A stretch of 64,000 nucleotides of DNA from an uncultured Bacteroidales bacterium. GTDB taxonomy: Bacteria > Bacteroidota > Bacteroidia > Bacteroidales > UBA932. A model generated the notes under the pieces. The model made no database searches. It worked only from the letters and a program-made list of their open reading frames with translations, and was not told where the DNA came from. The stretch covers positions 1 through 64,000 of the forward strand of contig ONCE01000017.1 in the NCBI GenBank assembly GCA_900316245.1, read 5' to 3'. Shown here piece by piece: positions 33,257 through 40,989 of the stretch. The translations under genes were made by a program, and so were the position numbers. The first letter of the stretch is position 1. Each line of letters starts with the position of its first letter.

Positions 33257-34540
33257 ATGAAAAAAGTATTTCTTGTATTGGCTTCGGCCCTGGTACTTTG
33301 GGGCTGTTATAAAGATAATACCCCCGAACGGCAGGCCGATTGGCTGGAGCGCACGGAGGGCTTCCAGGACAAGTACGAGCTGGAGCAGCTGGTGGTGTTA
33401 AGCCGCCACAACATCCGTACGCCTATGGTTGGAAAGGGCTCTGTCCTTACACGGCTCACCAATCCGGCATACCAGTGGTTCCCGTGGGAAGACCCTGCCA
33501 GCCATCTTACTGCCAAGGGTGAACGGCTGGAGGCCCATATGGGCGCCTTCTTCCACGAGTGGCTCCAGAATGAAGATTTCATTGGCCGATACAGTGCCAA
33601 CCCGGCCTCGTATCGCTTTTATGCCAACGCCAAACAGCGCTGCCAGAAAACAGCCCGCACTTTTGCCGATGCCTTGCTGCCCGGATCCCATCCGGAAGTG
33701 GAAATGAAGGTGGAATATGACACCATGGACCCCGTATTCAATCCGCAGATTACTAAAATATCGGCCGGATTTGAAGAAAAAGCACAGCGGGAAATCTTCT
33801 CCATGATTGGGGACCTCAACGCCGGTGCCTCCTACCAGTTTGGCCTCATCGAAAACATTATAGATATCACCCACTCTCCGGCCTATCCGGACACCACTTC
33901 CTTCTCCCAGTTCCCTTCGGCCATTGGATTTAAGGTGAATGCCGAGCCGTATATGACCGGCGGCCTCAAGATGGCCTGCTCGGTGGCCGACGCCCTGGTT
34001 CTTCAGTATTACGAGGAACCGGACGTGCGCAAAGCCGCCTTCGGACACGAACTCCAAGAAGTGGATTGGACAGATGTCGCTCTCGTCGTGGCACGTTATC
34101 AGGATGCGCTGTTCTCGAGCTATCCGGTAGCCGTCAACGTGGCCCATCCGCTGCTGCAGACCATGCTCTCCGAACTGCAGATGAAAGACCGCTGCTTCTC
34201 CTTCCTCTGCGGCCACGATTCCAATATAGGCAGCGTACTGGCCTCCTTGGAAGCCAGACCCTACGAGCTTCCTCAATCCATTGAGAAGAAGGTTCCCATT
34301 GGCTCCAAGATCATTGTGGAGAAGTTCAAGGCAAAAGACGGAACCGAATATGCAGACCTTTGGTTTGTCTATGCTTCTACCACGCAGCTTCGCGAAGAGC
34401 GCAAGATGTCTTACTCCTATCCGCCTATGGCCGTCCGCCTGCGGCTGAACGGTTTGAAGGAAAATGCCGACGGACTCTACCTCCTCTCAGACGTAGAGCA
34501 GCGTTTCTCCAAAGCCATCAAGGCCTACGACGCTATTTAA
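33257..34540 (+). CDS. Histidine acid phosphatase-family lipoprotein
   Basis: This 427-residue protein has a lipobox (LVLWGC, Cys17) and belongs to the histidine acid phosphatase branch 2 family that includes phytases, MINPP and glucose-1-phosphatase. The N-terminal motif reads Arg50-His51-Asn-Ile-Arg54-Thr-Pro56 where most members have RHGxRxP; the proton donor His-Asp is in CGHDSN (about 318). Catalytic Arg, His, Arg and His-Asp are kept, so activity is likely. The substrate may be an organic phosphate such as inositol phosphate. It sits next to other phosphate genes but convergent with radA. Confidence 0.82.
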   Translation: MKKVFLVLASALVLWGCYKDNTPERQADWLERTEGFQDKYELEQLVVLSRHNIRTPMVGKGSVLTRLTNPAYQWFPWEDPASHLTAKGERLEAHMGAFFHEWLQNEDFIGRYSANPASYRFYANAKQRCQKTARTFADALLPGSHPEVEMKVEYDTMDPVFNPQITKISAGFEEKAQREIFSMIGDLNAGASYQFGLIENIIDITHSPAYPDTTSFSQFPSAIGFKVNAEPYMTGGLKMACSVADALVLQYYEEPDVRKAAFGHELQEVDWTDVALVVARYQDALFSSYPVAVNVAHPLLQTMLSELQMKDRCFSFLCGHDSNIGSVLASLEARPYELPQSIEKKVPIGSKIIVEKFKAKDGTEYADLWFVYASTTQLREERKMSYSYPPMAVRLRLNGLKENADGLYLLSDVEQRFSKAIKAYDAI

Positions 34541-35903
34541 ATAAGGCTCTTACCAGGGCCGGGATATCGGCCACCTTTACTACTTCTATGCCCTCCGGCT
34601 TTTGGTCGAAGTGGGTGTAGGAGCTTACGAAGATGCGTTTGAAGCCCACACGGGCAGCCTCCACAGCGCGGCGCGCGGCCTGGGATACGGGCCGAATTTC
34701 CCCGCTCAGACCCACCTCACCGGCGAAGCAGACGTCGGAGGGGATGGCGTAGTCGAAGGTGGAGGAAAGCACGGCACAGATGACGGCGAGGTCGCAGGCG
34801 GGGTCCGTAATGCGAAGGCCGCCGGCCATATTGAGGAACACGTCCTTCTGACCCAACTTGAAACCGGCCCGGCGCTCCAGCACAGCCAGCAGCATATTCA
34901 GGCGACGGACGTCGAAGCCCGTGGCGCTGCGCTGCGCGGTACCGTACACGGCACTGGAAACCAGCGCCTGCACCTCGAAGAGGAAAGGCCGGTTGCCGTC
35001 CAGCATAGCGCTGATGGCCGTTCCGGACAGGCCTGCCTCGTGCATAGGGATGAGCATTTCGGAAGGGTTGGCCACCTCCCTCAGGCCGGTTCCCGTCATC
35101 TCGAAAACGGCCAGTTCGGAGGTGGAACCAAAACGGTTCTTGATGCTGCGGAGCACGCGGTAGGCTCCGCGGTTCTCTCCTTCAAACTGCAGCACCACGT
35201 CCACGATATGCTCCAGAATCTTGGGGCCGGCGATGGTGCCTTCCTTGGTGATATGGCCGATGAGGATGACCGGGATACCGGAAGACTTGGCAAAACGCAA
35301 CAGCTGCGCCGCCACCTCCTTGATCTGGCTCACGCTGCCGGCCGTGGAATCCACGTGCTGGCAATACATAGTCTGGACGGAGTCCACGATCATCAGGTCG
35401 GGGGCCACTTCTTCGGCTTCGGCCAGGATGGAGCTCATATCCGTCTCGCTGAAGATAAGGCAGTTGTCGCAGGAACCGCCCAGGCGGTCGGCCCTCATCT
35501 TTACCTGCTTGACGGACTCTTCTCCGGTGACGTACAGCGTCTTTAATTCGGGTCTGTGCAACGGCAACTGCAGCGAGAGGGTACTCTTTCCTATGCCGGG
35601 CTCACCGCCCATCAGCACCAGGGAGCCCTTCACGATGCCGCCGCCCAGCAGGCGGTCTACCTCGGCCGAGCCCAGCGACACGCGGTCTTCCACGGTGGTG
35701 GACACCTCCTTGAGCGGCATAGGCTTGCGGGAGGCGCCGGGAACGGAAATGGCGCCGGACTTGGGACTGCCCGTCACCACTTCCTTTTCTACCATGGTGT
35801 TCCACTCCCCGCAGGCGGGGCAGCGTCCCATCCACTTGGAGTACTCGTTGCCGCAGTGGGAACAGAACCACACGGACTTGGTTTTCTTGACCGCCGTTGC
35901 CAT
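34533..35903 (-). CDS. radA: DNA repair protein RadA
   Basis: This 456-residue RecA-like ATPase helps branch migration in recombination. It has a four-cysteine zinc finger (CSHCGNEY...CPACGEW) at the N-terminus, Walker A (GGEPGIGKST), the RadA-specific KNRFG motif and a C-terminal Lon-like domain. Length is normal. It is the last gene of a long leftward operon and overlaps the histidine phosphatase end by 8 bp. Confidence 0.95.
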   Translation of the reverse strand: MATAVKKTKSVWFCSHCGNEYSKWMGRCPACGEWNTMVEKEVVTGSPKSGAISVPGASRKPMPLKEVSTTVEDRVSLGSAEVDRLLGGGIVKGSLVLMGGEPGIGKSTLSLQLPLHRPELKTLYVTGEESVKQVKMRADRLGGSCDNCLIFSETDMSSILAEAEEVAPDLMIVDSVQTMYCQHVDSTAGSVSQIKEVAAQLLRFAKSSGIPVILIGHITKEGTIAGPKILEHIVDVVLQFEGENRGAYRVLRSIKNRFGSTSELAVFEMTGTGLREVANPSEMLIPMHEAGLSGTAISAMLDGNRPFLFEVQALVSSAVYGTAQRSATGFDVRRLNMLLAVLERRAGFKLGQKDVFLNMAGGLRITDPACDLAVICAVLSSTFDYAIPSDVCFAGEVGLSGEIRPVSQAARRAVEAARVGFKRIFVSSYTHFDQKPEGIEVVKVADIPALVRALFK

Positions 35904-35904
35904 T

Positions 35905-36399
35905 TTACTTAAGAGCCTTGGCTACTTTGTCCAGCACAACCGTGCCCAGAACCACCTTTCCGTCCGGTCCAATCACATACTGGGAAGGAATCCACTTCAC
36001 GTGGTAGTCTTCGCTTACCTTGGATTTGTCCCTGTACAGCTGAACGCCTTTCAGGTCGTTTTCGGCCACATATTTCTTCCAAGCCTCAACGGTGCGGTCG
36101 GAGGAGATGGAGACAAAAACCACTTTATTAGGATCGGTCTTGGCCTGGAGTTCCTTCAGGGCGGGAACTTCGGCGCGGCAGTCCGGGCACCAGGAGGCCC
36201 AGAAAATGAGCACCACGGTCTTTCCGCGGAACTGGCTCATCTTTACGGTGTTGCCGTTGATGTCGTTCAGAACGAATTCAGGGGCGGCCGTACCGGGTTT
36301 CAGGAGGTCGGCTGCATACTTGGCATCCAAATCTTCCTCCTGTGCAAAGAGGCTCACGGCCATAAGAAGGCCCAGGGAAATAGCTAAAAGTCGTTTCAT
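35905..36399 (-). CDS. TlpA-like periplasmic thioredoxin
   Basis: This 164-residue protein has a signal peptide (LAISLGLLMAVSLFAQ) and a thioredoxin fold of the TlpA/ResA type with the redox motif Cys71-Pro-Asp-Cys74 in FWASWCPDC. It probably reduces disulfides in the periplasm. It starts 5 bp after the tsaC stop. Confidence 0.88.
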   Translation of the reverse strand: MKRLLAISLGLLMAVSLFAQEEDLDAKYAADLLKPGTAAPEFVLNDINGNTVKMSQFRGKTVVLIFWASWCPDCRAEVPALKELQAKTDPNKVVFVSISSDRTVEAWKKYVAENDLKGVQLYRDKSKVSEDYHVKWIPSQYVIGPDGKVVLGTVVLDKVAKALK

Positions 36400-36404
36400 A
36401 TCTG

Positions 36405-37007
36405 TTATTTTCTAATGATTTCAATTTCTCCACGGAGGCCCACCTTCAGGATCTGGGAGGCCTTTCCGGTACTTTGGGTATCGATGGACGGCGGAACCAC
36501 AAAATCCACGGCGTCCTTGATTTCCTGAGGGATATCGGTAAAGCGCTGCGGAGTGGGTTCGCCGGAAATGTTGGCCGATGTGCTCACGATGGGCCGGCCC
36601 AGTTTGAACACCAGGTCCTTGCACCAGTCCATCAGAGGGATGCGGATGCCCACCGATCCGTCTTCGGCCACGGTATTGTGGGCCAGGTGCCAGCGGTCTC
36701 CGGGGGCACCGGCCTCTCCGCAGATGGCCTGAGGGTAGATGATGGTCATAGGGGCGTCGTTCACCTCCACCAGGTCCACGGCAATGGAGGGGACCTCCTT
36801 CACGTACTTGGCCACCATATCCAGGTCACAGGCCAGGAGGACCAGGGACTTGGAATCGGCCCTTTTCTTGATCTCGAAGATGCGGGCCACGGCCTCGGGG
36901 TTGGTGGCGTCACAGCCCAGGCCCCAGACGGTGTCCGTGGGGTACAGGATGGTTCCGCCTTCGCGCAGGACGCGCAGGGCCTCACTTTGTATCTCTTGCG
37001 GCTTCAT
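36405..37007 (-). CDS. tsaC: L-threonylcarbamoyladenylate synthase
   Basis: This 200-residue YrdC/Sua5 domain protein makes threonylcarbamoyl-AMP for t6A tRNA modification. Substrate-binding motifs EIKKRADSKSL (about 46-56) and PTDTVWGLGCDA (about 22-33) are present, and the STSANISGEPT motif near 142-152. It overlaps the EEP gene by 26 bp. It lacks the Sua5 C-terminal domain, so it is the short TsaC form. Confidence 0.92.
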   Translation of the reverse strand: MKPQEIQSEALRVLREGGTILYPTDTVWGLGCDATNPEAVARIFEIKKRADSKSLVLLACDLDMVAKYVKEVPSIAVDLVEVNDAPMTIIYPQAICGEAGAPGDRWHLAHNTVAEDGSVGIRIPLMDWCKDLVFKLGRPIVSTSANISGEPTPQRFTDIPQEIKDAVDFVVPPSIDTQSTGKASQILKVGLRGEIEIIRK

Positions 37008-38064
37008 AATACGTGGATATTACAGGGTAATGGTCTGAATACTTTACATCTCCCACCGTGTAGGAAACGGCACTCAGGTCCTTGGGGTAAAGGATATAGT
37101 CTATTCGGAGGAGCGGCCAGAGGGCGCGGAACGTGGCACCAAAGCCCTTCCCCGCCTTCACAAACGAGTCCTGGCGGCCGCGCAGCAGGCGGAAGTAGGT
37201 ATAGGAGAGCGGCGTGTCGTTGAAGTCTCCCACGGCCAGCGAGCGCATGGAGGCTTTGTTCATACTCTGCAGCACGTGGGCCACCTGGCGCGGCCGCTCC
37301 CGGATGGAGCGACGCATCTTGAGGCCGGTCTCTTCCAGAAATACCTCGTCCCTGGCGCCTTTGACCAGGGCGCGGAGGGAAATGTTGTAGCTTTCGAAAT
37401 GGCAGTTGTAAATGCGCACCGTACCGCTGTCCAGCTTGACGTCGGTCCAGATGGCCATATTGGTGGACTTTTCAAAGACCTCCTTGCCGCGGGAGACCAC
37501 GGGCCGGCGGCTCAGGGTGAGATTGCCGGCGCTGCCGGTTTTGCCGGTGAGGACATAGTACTCTGCCTTGTAGCCCGGGAAATGCTCCTTGAGCCAGCGG
37601 TCCATCTTGACCTTGGAAGGCAGGTAGAACTCCTGCAGGCAGATGATGTCGGCGTCCTGCTTCAGGAGGTAGGCGCAGATGGAATCGGCCACTTCCAGAC
37701 GGTCCTTCCCGGCATCGTCGGCGTGGGCGAACAGGCCCACGTTGTAAGAAATCACCTTGAGGGTGGGCGTTCCCTCAACGGTTCTCCAGGGGAACTGGTA
37801 GTATCGGCCCGCAAAAAAGAAGGAAGGCAGCAGGACCAGCAGCAGGCCCCGCATCGAGGAACGGCGGGACAGGGACCAGACGAAAAGGACCAGCGCAATG
37901 AGCAGAAAAACGGGATACAACAGGCCGAAGAGGGTGAAAAACCACGCCTTGGCGGGGTCTACCACCACGGACAGATAGCTGAGCACCAGCAGCCCCGACA
38001 CCGCCAGCGAGACGGTGCCGAAGGAGAGGCGCGACAGCCAATGCCGTTTCTTGTTGTCGGTCAT
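36982..38064 (-). CDS. Membrane-anchored endonuclease/exonuclease/phosphatase family protein
   Basis: This 360-residue protein has three transmembrane helices in residues about 15-95, then an EEP domain with ISYNVGLF, CLQEFYLP, VGDFNDTPLS and the final SDHYPV motif. The catalytic Glu, Asp-Asn and His-Asp pairs are kept. The substrate may be a phospholipid, nucleic acid or inositol phosphate. It abuts the rhomboid gene (no gap) and is part of the operon with mutL. Confidence 0.85.
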   Translation of the reverse strand: MTDNKKRHWLSRLSFGTVSLAVSGLLVLSYLSVVVDPAKAWFFTLFGLLYPVFLLIALVLFVWSLSRRSSMRGLLLVLLPSFFFAGRYYQFPWRTVEGTPTLKVISYNVGLFAHADDAGKDRLEVADSICAYLLKQDADIICLQEFYLPSKVKMDRWLKEHFPGYKAEYYVLTGKTGSAGNLTLSRRPVVSRGKEVFEKSTNMAIWTDVKLDSGTVRIYNCHFESYNISLRALVKGARDEVFLEETGLKMRRSIRERPRQVAHVLQSMNKASMRSLAVGDFNDTPLSYTYFRLLRGRQDSFVKAGKGFGATFRALWPLLRIDYILYPKDLSAVSYTVGDVKYSDHYPVISTYYEAARDTK

Positions 38065-38733
38065 TTACCAGCTTCTGTACAGTTGTCCTTTCTTTTGCCA
38101 ATAACGGATGAGGAGCCAGCCAAACAGGGCTCCGCCCAGGTGGGCAAAATGAGCCACACCCATCTGCGTACCGGTAATGCCGGTAACCAGTTCAATGCCG
38201 ATGAAGATGATGACCCACCATTTGGCATTGAGCGTGATGGGCGGGAAGATGAGCGTAAGCTTGGCCTCGGGATACAGCATGGCAAAAGCCACCAGTACGC
38301 CATAGATGGCACCGGAAGCGCCCAGCACACCAGGGATGCTGTTGTAGATGGCCTGCGGCTGAACCTGCGGATATTTCTGGAGGAGTTCGTGTACCTGCCA
38401 GAATTCTACACCGGTGTGCAGGGCCACGGCGCCGAAGCCCGTGATGAAGTAGAACCACAGGAACCGCTTGGAGCCCAGCACGCGCTCCACCACCATACCG
38501 AACATGACCAGGGTGTACATGTTGAAGAAGATGTGGAAGAAGCCGTCGTGCATAAACATATGCGTGAGGGGCTGCCACCAGCGGAACTCCGTAGACAGCG
38601 GGAAGGCCATCGAGAAGGTTCCTTTCATAAAAACAGGATTGATGAGCGTGGCTATAAACATAATCACGTTCACAATCAGGAGGTTCCGGGTTACGGGAGG
38701 GATATTCTGCAAAAATCCGTTATTGCCAGTCAT
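38065..38733 (-). CDS. Rhomboid family intramembrane serine protease
   Basis: A 222-residue inner-membrane protein with six transmembrane helices. The catalytic dyad is visible: Ser140 in GASGAIYG and His198 in AHLGGALFG, with the supporting HIFFNMY in helix 2. The length fits a minimal six-helix rhomboid. It lies 3 bp after the mutL stop in a conserved Bacteroidota gene order. Confidence 0.92.
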   Translation of the reverse strand: MTGNNGFLQNIPPVTRNLLIVNVIMFIATLINPVFMKGTFSMAFPLSTEFRWWQPLTHMFMHDGFFHIFFNMYTLVMFGMVVERVLGSKRFLWFYFITGFGAVALHTGVEFWQVHELLQKYPQVQPQAIYNSIPGVLGASGAIYGVLVAFAMLYPEAKLTLIFPPITLNAKWWVIIFIGIELVTGITGTQMGVAHFAHLGGALFGWLLIRYWQKKGQLYRSW

Positions 38734-39365
38734 AAGTTAAAATCTTTTTTCCAGGTCTTCGACCGGGATAATGGCTATGATTCTTTTTCCGGCCGATGTA
38801 AATTCGGGGTTCTCGCTCTGCAGGAGGGCATCCAGCAGGCGCTGGGCTTCCAGCGGGGAGGTAATGGGGCTGGCACTGCAGGCGCCCAGCACCGCAAACT
38901 GCTGCGCCAGGTTCTGCTCCATCACGCCCGGGAGGGCGGAATGCTCGTCCTTGAGGATGAGCAGAAGATCCGCCACAAGGCCTTCCACCACGCCCTGCTG
39001 GGCGCTGTAGCCTTCGGGCACGCCGCTCACCACCACCGTGTCGTTGCCGAAGGGGGCTATGTCAAAGCCCAGGCTCCGCAGCAGCTCTGCGTGCTCCTCT
39101 ATGAGCAGCCGGCCTTCCACGCCCACGGGCACCTGTACCGGGAACAGCGCAGCCTGCGAGACGTGTGCGTTGGCCGTCAGGGCCTTGAGGAAACGGTCGT
39201 GCAGCAGGCGCTCCTGCGCACGGCGGATGTTCACGGCCATAACGCCTCCCGCACTCTGCGAGAGGATGTATTTGCCCTGAACGATGAGGATCTGAGTGGT
39301 AGGAAGGGTCCGGTCCTCAAACAGGGCTCCGTAGTTGTCGTTCTTGTCAACAAAAGACGCATAAG

Positions 39366-39386
39366 ATGGCCGATCAGGTCGGCCAT
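39366..39386. repeat. Dispersed palindromic element inside mutL (copy 1)
   Basis: ATGGCCGA-TCAGG-TCGGCCAT followed by GAC; same design as the element at 3067. It is translated as part of the MutL linker. Confidence 0.7.
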
Positions 39387-39419
39387 GACGGGACTCCTGA
39401 CCCCAGACTTGATCGGATC

Positions 39420-39482
39420 CGGCCCACTCTTCATCATGCCCGGCCCACTCCTCGTCATGCCCGGCCCACTTTTCGTCATGCC
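39420..39482. repeat. Three 21-bp tandem repeats inside mutL
   Basis: Units at 39420-39440, 39441-39461 and 39462-39482 (CGGCCCACTC..TCGTCATGCC) encode Ala-Gly-His-Asp-Glu-Glu/Lys-Trp heptads on the minus strand. Each unit contains the arm of the palindromic element, so the array seems to have grown from it. The array stays in frame. Confidence 0.75.
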
Positions 39483-39498
39483 CGGCTTGACCGGGCAT
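39478..39498. repeat. Dispersed palindromic element inside mutL (copy 2)
   Basis: ATGCCCGG-CTTGA-CCGGGCAT preceded by GTC, i.e. the same oriented element as at 3067 in reverse; it is in frame in the MutL linker next to the 21-bp array. Confidence 0.75.
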
Positions 39499-40615
39499 CT
39501 GGTCAAACGGGTTGAAGGTGAGGTCCACGCCCCCGGAAGGAACGCTGGAGGGACGGTAGTCCTCGAAGCGGGTTCCCATCACGGGGATATCCCGGGCCTC
39601 GGGGTTGTCAAACTCTATGGAGCCGGCCACGCCCACCTTGCCCAGCACCTCCTTCACGGCGGCAAACACCGTCTGGAAGAGGATCTGGTCTTCTTCGAAC
39701 TTGATCTCCGCCTTGGTGGGGTGAATGTTTACGTCTACCGTGGCAGGATCCACATCCAGATAGATGAAATAGGACGGGGTGTAGCCTTCCGGAATCAGGT
39801 TTTCGTAGGCTTTCATCACGGCCTTGTGCAGCAGCGGGCTGCGGAAGTAGCGGCCGTTCACGAAGAAGAACTGGTTGCCCAGGGCCTTGCGGGCGCTCTC
39901 GGGCTTGCCCACATAGCCCTGCACCTGGGCCAGCGTGGTGCTGGCTTCAATGTCCACCAACTCCCCTACCACCGCGGGACCCAGGAGGTCCTGGATGCGG
40001 AACTTGAAGCTGGGGGCCGGTTTCACCACGTGGATGTCTTTTCCGTTATGGGTAAGGGTGAAGGCCACATCCGGCCGGGTAAGCGCCACGCGCTGGAACT
40101 CTTCCACGATGTGCCTCAACTCTACGTTGTCGCTCTTGAGGAACTTGCGGCGGGCCGGGATGTTGTAAAACAGGTTGCGAACGGCGATGTTGGTGCCCAC
40201 CGGACAGGATATTTCCCGCGTGCCCTTGTTTTCCGAAGCCGCCACAGTCACTTCCACGCCCAGTTCGGCATCGGCCTGCCGGGTGCGGAGGGTTACCTCG
40301 GCCACGGCGACGATGGAAGCCAGGGCCTCTCCGCGGAAGCCGAAGGTAAGGATGTGGTGCAGGTCTTCGGCCGATGCGAGTTTGCTGGTGGCGTGCCGCT
40401 CAAAGCACAGGACGGCGTCGTCCGGATTCATTCCGCAGCCGTTGTCGATGACTTGGATCAACGTGCGGCCGGCATCGGCCACCACTACCTTCACATCCGT
40501 GCGCCCGCATCTACCGCATTTTCCATCAGCTCTTTCACCACGGAGGCAGGTCTCTGAACAACCTCCCCCGCAGCAATCATATCTGCAATATTTTTAGGTA
40601 GTATCTTTAATTCCA

Positions 40616-40899
40616 TTACAGCATCTCAAAGAATTTGGTCATGTAGACCAGGACCACTACGATGAGGATCAGGGTTACCAGGGTGATGATGCCGTGGGCC
40701 TTGCCCATCGAGGAGCGGGTTTTCTGGTAGTTGCCGTTGCGGAAGGCGCCTCGCAGGCGCGGGCCTTTTCGTTGGTGCCGTCCACGTCTCCGAACATCTG
40801 GCGCCGCTTTTCCTCTTCAGGATCGTAATAGCGGGGCTTGTAGTTGAACACGCGGTGCGGCTGGTTGCCGAAAAACCCAAAATTGAACAAACTGGCCAT
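40616..40899 (-). pseudogene. Small conserved membrane protein, frameshifted
   Basis: From ATG 40899 the frame reads MASLFNFGFFGNQPHRV and on through YYDPEEEKRRQMFGDVDG; family homology then continues in another frame with GAFRNGNYQK and a C-terminal membrane helix (ITLVTLILIVVVLVYM) to the TAA at 40618-40616. A single missing base near 40745-40760 links the two. I recall an uncharacterised Bacteroidota family of about 95 residues of this design in front of mutL. The break lies in a GC-rich inverted repeat (GCGCCT-GCG-AGGCGC), where sequencing errors are also likely. Confidence 0.75.
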
Positions 40900-40918
40900 G
40901 GCTCTATTCTTTAACTCA

Positions 40919-40950
40919 CAAAAGTACCAAATAATTGTCAACTTCGCAAC
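40919..40950 (-). promoter_or_regulatory. Promoter of the mutL-radA operon
   Basis: On the minus strand GTTG (40950-40947), about 20 nt, and TACTTTTG (40926-40919); the start at 40899 follows after 19 nt. It diverges from the ATPase promoter. Confidence 0.65.
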
Positions 40951-40971
40951 CCAGTTGCACGCGCCGGTCCG

Positions 40972-40979
40972 TACCTTTG
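40972..40979 (+). promoter_or_regulatory. -7 element of the metal ATPase gene
   Basis: TACCTTTG, 10 nt before the ATG at 40990 and 22 nt before the ATG at 41002. No -33 TTG at the usual distance, which may mean control by an activator. Confidence 0.6.
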
Positions 40980-40989
40980 CACCAGTAAA

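Larger units (their letters stand above)
38737..40616 (-). pseudogene. mutL: DNA mismatch repair protein MutL, frameshifted near the start
   Basis: From ATG 40616 the frame reads [18 protein letters not shown] and on through the ATP-site helix to DAGARM, then a stop at 40493-40491. Family homology continues in the frame that opens at 40494 ([30 protein letters not shown]) to the end at 38737. One missing base near 40497 explains both. The N-terminal ATPase and C-terminal dimerisation domains are otherwise complete. The linker contains an in-frame palindromic/tandem-repeat insert (39366-39498). Either the gene is broken or the assembly has an error. Its ATG overlaps the stop of the preceding gene by 1 bp. 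Confidence 0.85.

Noticed and set aside
39420-39482. Possible CRISPR array
   Set aside because: Three 21-bp units are directly adjacent, without spacers, and are in frame inside mutL.
37276-40557. Very long plus-strand frame of 1093 codons
   Set aside because: It lies antisense to the EEP, rhomboid and mutL genes, which have clear family motifs. Long open antisense frames are expected in G+C-rich coding DNA.
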